A DNA stretch of 8,692 bases from an uncultured Pseudomonadota bacterium (GTDB taxonomy: Bacteria > Pseudomonadota > Gammaproteobacteria > Burkholderiales > Usitatibacteraceae): assembly GCA_937898635.1 (NCBI GenBank), contig CALEJW010000088.1, positions 1 to 8,692 on the forward strand. Direction: 5' to 3'. The translations under genes were made by a program, and so were the position numbers. This document shows, piece after piece, positions 7,838 to 8,692 of this stretch (position 1 is its first letter; each line of letters starts with the position of its first letter). The notes below the pieces were generated by a model, which was given only the letters and a program-made list of their open reading frames with translations, was not told the origin of the DNA and did not search any database.

Positions 7838-8692
7838 CGCCGCGCGAGCTTCGGCCTTGCGGCCCGAGGCCGGGTCGCGCAGGCGGCGAAGGAGCGCCTC
7901 GCGGCGCCCGGCCACCCGCGCGGCGTGGCGCGCCTTCACGGGACCGAACCCGCGGATGTGCTCGGGCAGGCTCGCGAGCTCCACGGCGACCTCGAGGTTG
8001 CCCGGCTCGAGCCGGACGAGGATCTCGTCCAGCAGCGACTCGTAGTCGGCGAGGAGGCGGCGCTCCTCGCGCCGCTCGGCCGTGCGCCCGAAGGGATCGA
8101 AGGCGCCGCCGCGAAGCCCCTTGAGTTTCGCAAGGAAGGCCATCGCCTTGAGCATCCAGGGTCCGAAGGAGGTCTTGCGCGGCTCCCCCGTCGCAGGATC
8201 GGGCCGCGCCCAAAGGGGCGGCGCGAGGTGCACGCGGATGCGGTAGTCGCCCTCGAAGTCGCGCGCGATCCGCGCGAGGAACTCGCCGTCGGCGTGAAGA
8301 CGGGCCACCTCGTACTCGTCCTTGTACGCCATCAGCTTGAAGAGGCCGCGCGCCACCGCCGCGGCGAGCGCCTGCGATCGCGGCACCTTCGCCGACTCCG
8401 CCTCGCGCACGCGCCGCACCCGGTCCTCGTAGCGCGCGGCGTAGGCCTCGTCCTGGTAGCGGACCAGCTCGGCGCGGCGCCGCGCGATCGCCTCGTCGAG
8501 GCTCGCCGATGGCCGGTGGCTCTCCGGGGGCGGGTCGTCGCCCTCGGCCGCCCTTCGAACCGCGGCGAGGTCGACGGCCGCGCGCCGGCCCCATTCGAAC
8601 GCGGCCTTGTTCGCCTCGACGGCCGTCGCGTTCAGTTCGATCGCGCGCAGGATCGATGCCCGTCCCACGGGGACGAGCCCGCGCTGCCACGC
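7832..8692 (-). CDS. Indolepyruvate ferredoxin oxidoreductase, C-terminal part (5' end beyond the window)
   Basis: The reading frame is open to the right edge, showing the last 287 codons (286 or 287 residues plus stop) of a much larger protein. The fused single-chain family is usually about 1,150-1,200 residues. These enzymes oxidise indolepyruvate or related aryl-pyruvates to aryl-acetyl-CoA, passing electrons to ferredoxin, in aromatic amino acid breakdown. Visible signatures, numbered from the edge, are AWQRGLVPV (1-9), AIELNATAVEANKAAFEWGR (17-36), LFKLMAYKDEYEVARLH (117-133), HLAPPLWARPDPATGEPRK (155-173), SFGPWMLKA (175-183), AFDPFG (197-202) and ELASLPEHIRGFGPVK (238-253). These match the C-terminal domain of the fused enzyme. 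The thiamine diphosphate and Fe-S parts would lie to the right. A GTG at 8668 could start a 278-residue ORF, but the family-like sequence continues upstream of it, so it is not the start. It converges on ldcA with a 7-base gap. Confidence 0.9.
   Translation of the reverse strand, partial: AWQRGLVPVGRASILRAIELNATAVEANKAAFEWGRRAAVDLAAVRRAAEGDDPPPESHRPSASLDEAIARRRAELVRYQDEAYAARYEDRVRRVREAESAKVPRSQALAAAVARGLFKLMAYKDEYEVARLHADGEFLARIARDFEGDYRIRVHLAPPLWARPDPATGEPRKTSFGPWMLKAMAFLAKLKGLRGGAFDPFGRTAERREERRLLADYESLLDEILVRLEPGNLEVAVELASLPEHIRGFGPVKARHAARVAGRREALLRRLRDPASGRKAEARAAA

Noticed and set aside
7832..8668. A complete 278-residue gene starting at GTG 8668
   Set aside because: Family-like residues (AWQRGLVPV) continue in frame upstream to the window edge, so this is the tail of a longer oxidoreductase.

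Overview
The window is a compact, very GC-rich bacterial chromosome segment that reads as housekeeping DNA from a betaproteobacterium. Three things point there: an entericidin-type small lipoprotein directly downstream of leuC, a hybrid malic enzyme of about 760 residues carrying a phosphotransacetylase-like tail, and the tail of a fused, single-chain indolepyruvate ferredoxin oxidoreductase. The taxonomic placement is inference from gene content and order. Coding density is close to complete. No tRNA, rRNA, CRISPR array, insertion sequence or phage gene is visible.

Left part, minus strand (1-4061). In order of transcription: an exported lipoprotein amidohydrolase (4061-2820), chorismate synthase aroC (2727-1570), 3-isopropylmalate dehydratase large subunit leuC (1516-107), and the first 30 codons of an entericidin-like lipoprotein (92 to the edge). 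leuC and the lipoprotein are 14 bases apart and are probably co-transcribed, with leuD expected just beyond the window. Between aroC and leuC, a GC hairpin runs directly into a perfect TATAAT, so a weak aroC terminator and the leuC promoter appear to share bases. A larger GC-rich hairpin separates the amidohydrolase from aroC.

Centre. The 156-base divergent region 4062-4217 is the only substantial non-coding stretch. It carries promoter-like elements for both directions and overlapping GC inverted repeats. The extended -10 sequence TGCTAGACT occurs here before maeB and again before aroC.

Right part, plus strand (4218-7824). maeB, a VOC-family protein and the L,D-carboxypeptidase ldcA look like one transcription unit (12-base gap, then an 8-base overlap). 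ldcA converges on the minus-strand C-terminal part of an indolepyruvate ferredoxin oxidoreductase (8692-7832). The two stop codons are 7 bases apart and sit in opposite arms of one perfect hairpin.

Together the genes cover leucine synthesis (leuC), the end of the shikimate pathway (aroC), malate to pyruvate plus NAD(P)H (maeB), murein peptide recycling (ldcA) and aryl-pyruvate oxidation (the oxidoreductase). I see no convincing new multi-gene system. The least explained items are the Tat/lipobox amidohydrolase of unknown substrate, the VOC protein that lacks most glyoxalase metal ligands, and the compact regulatory junctions.
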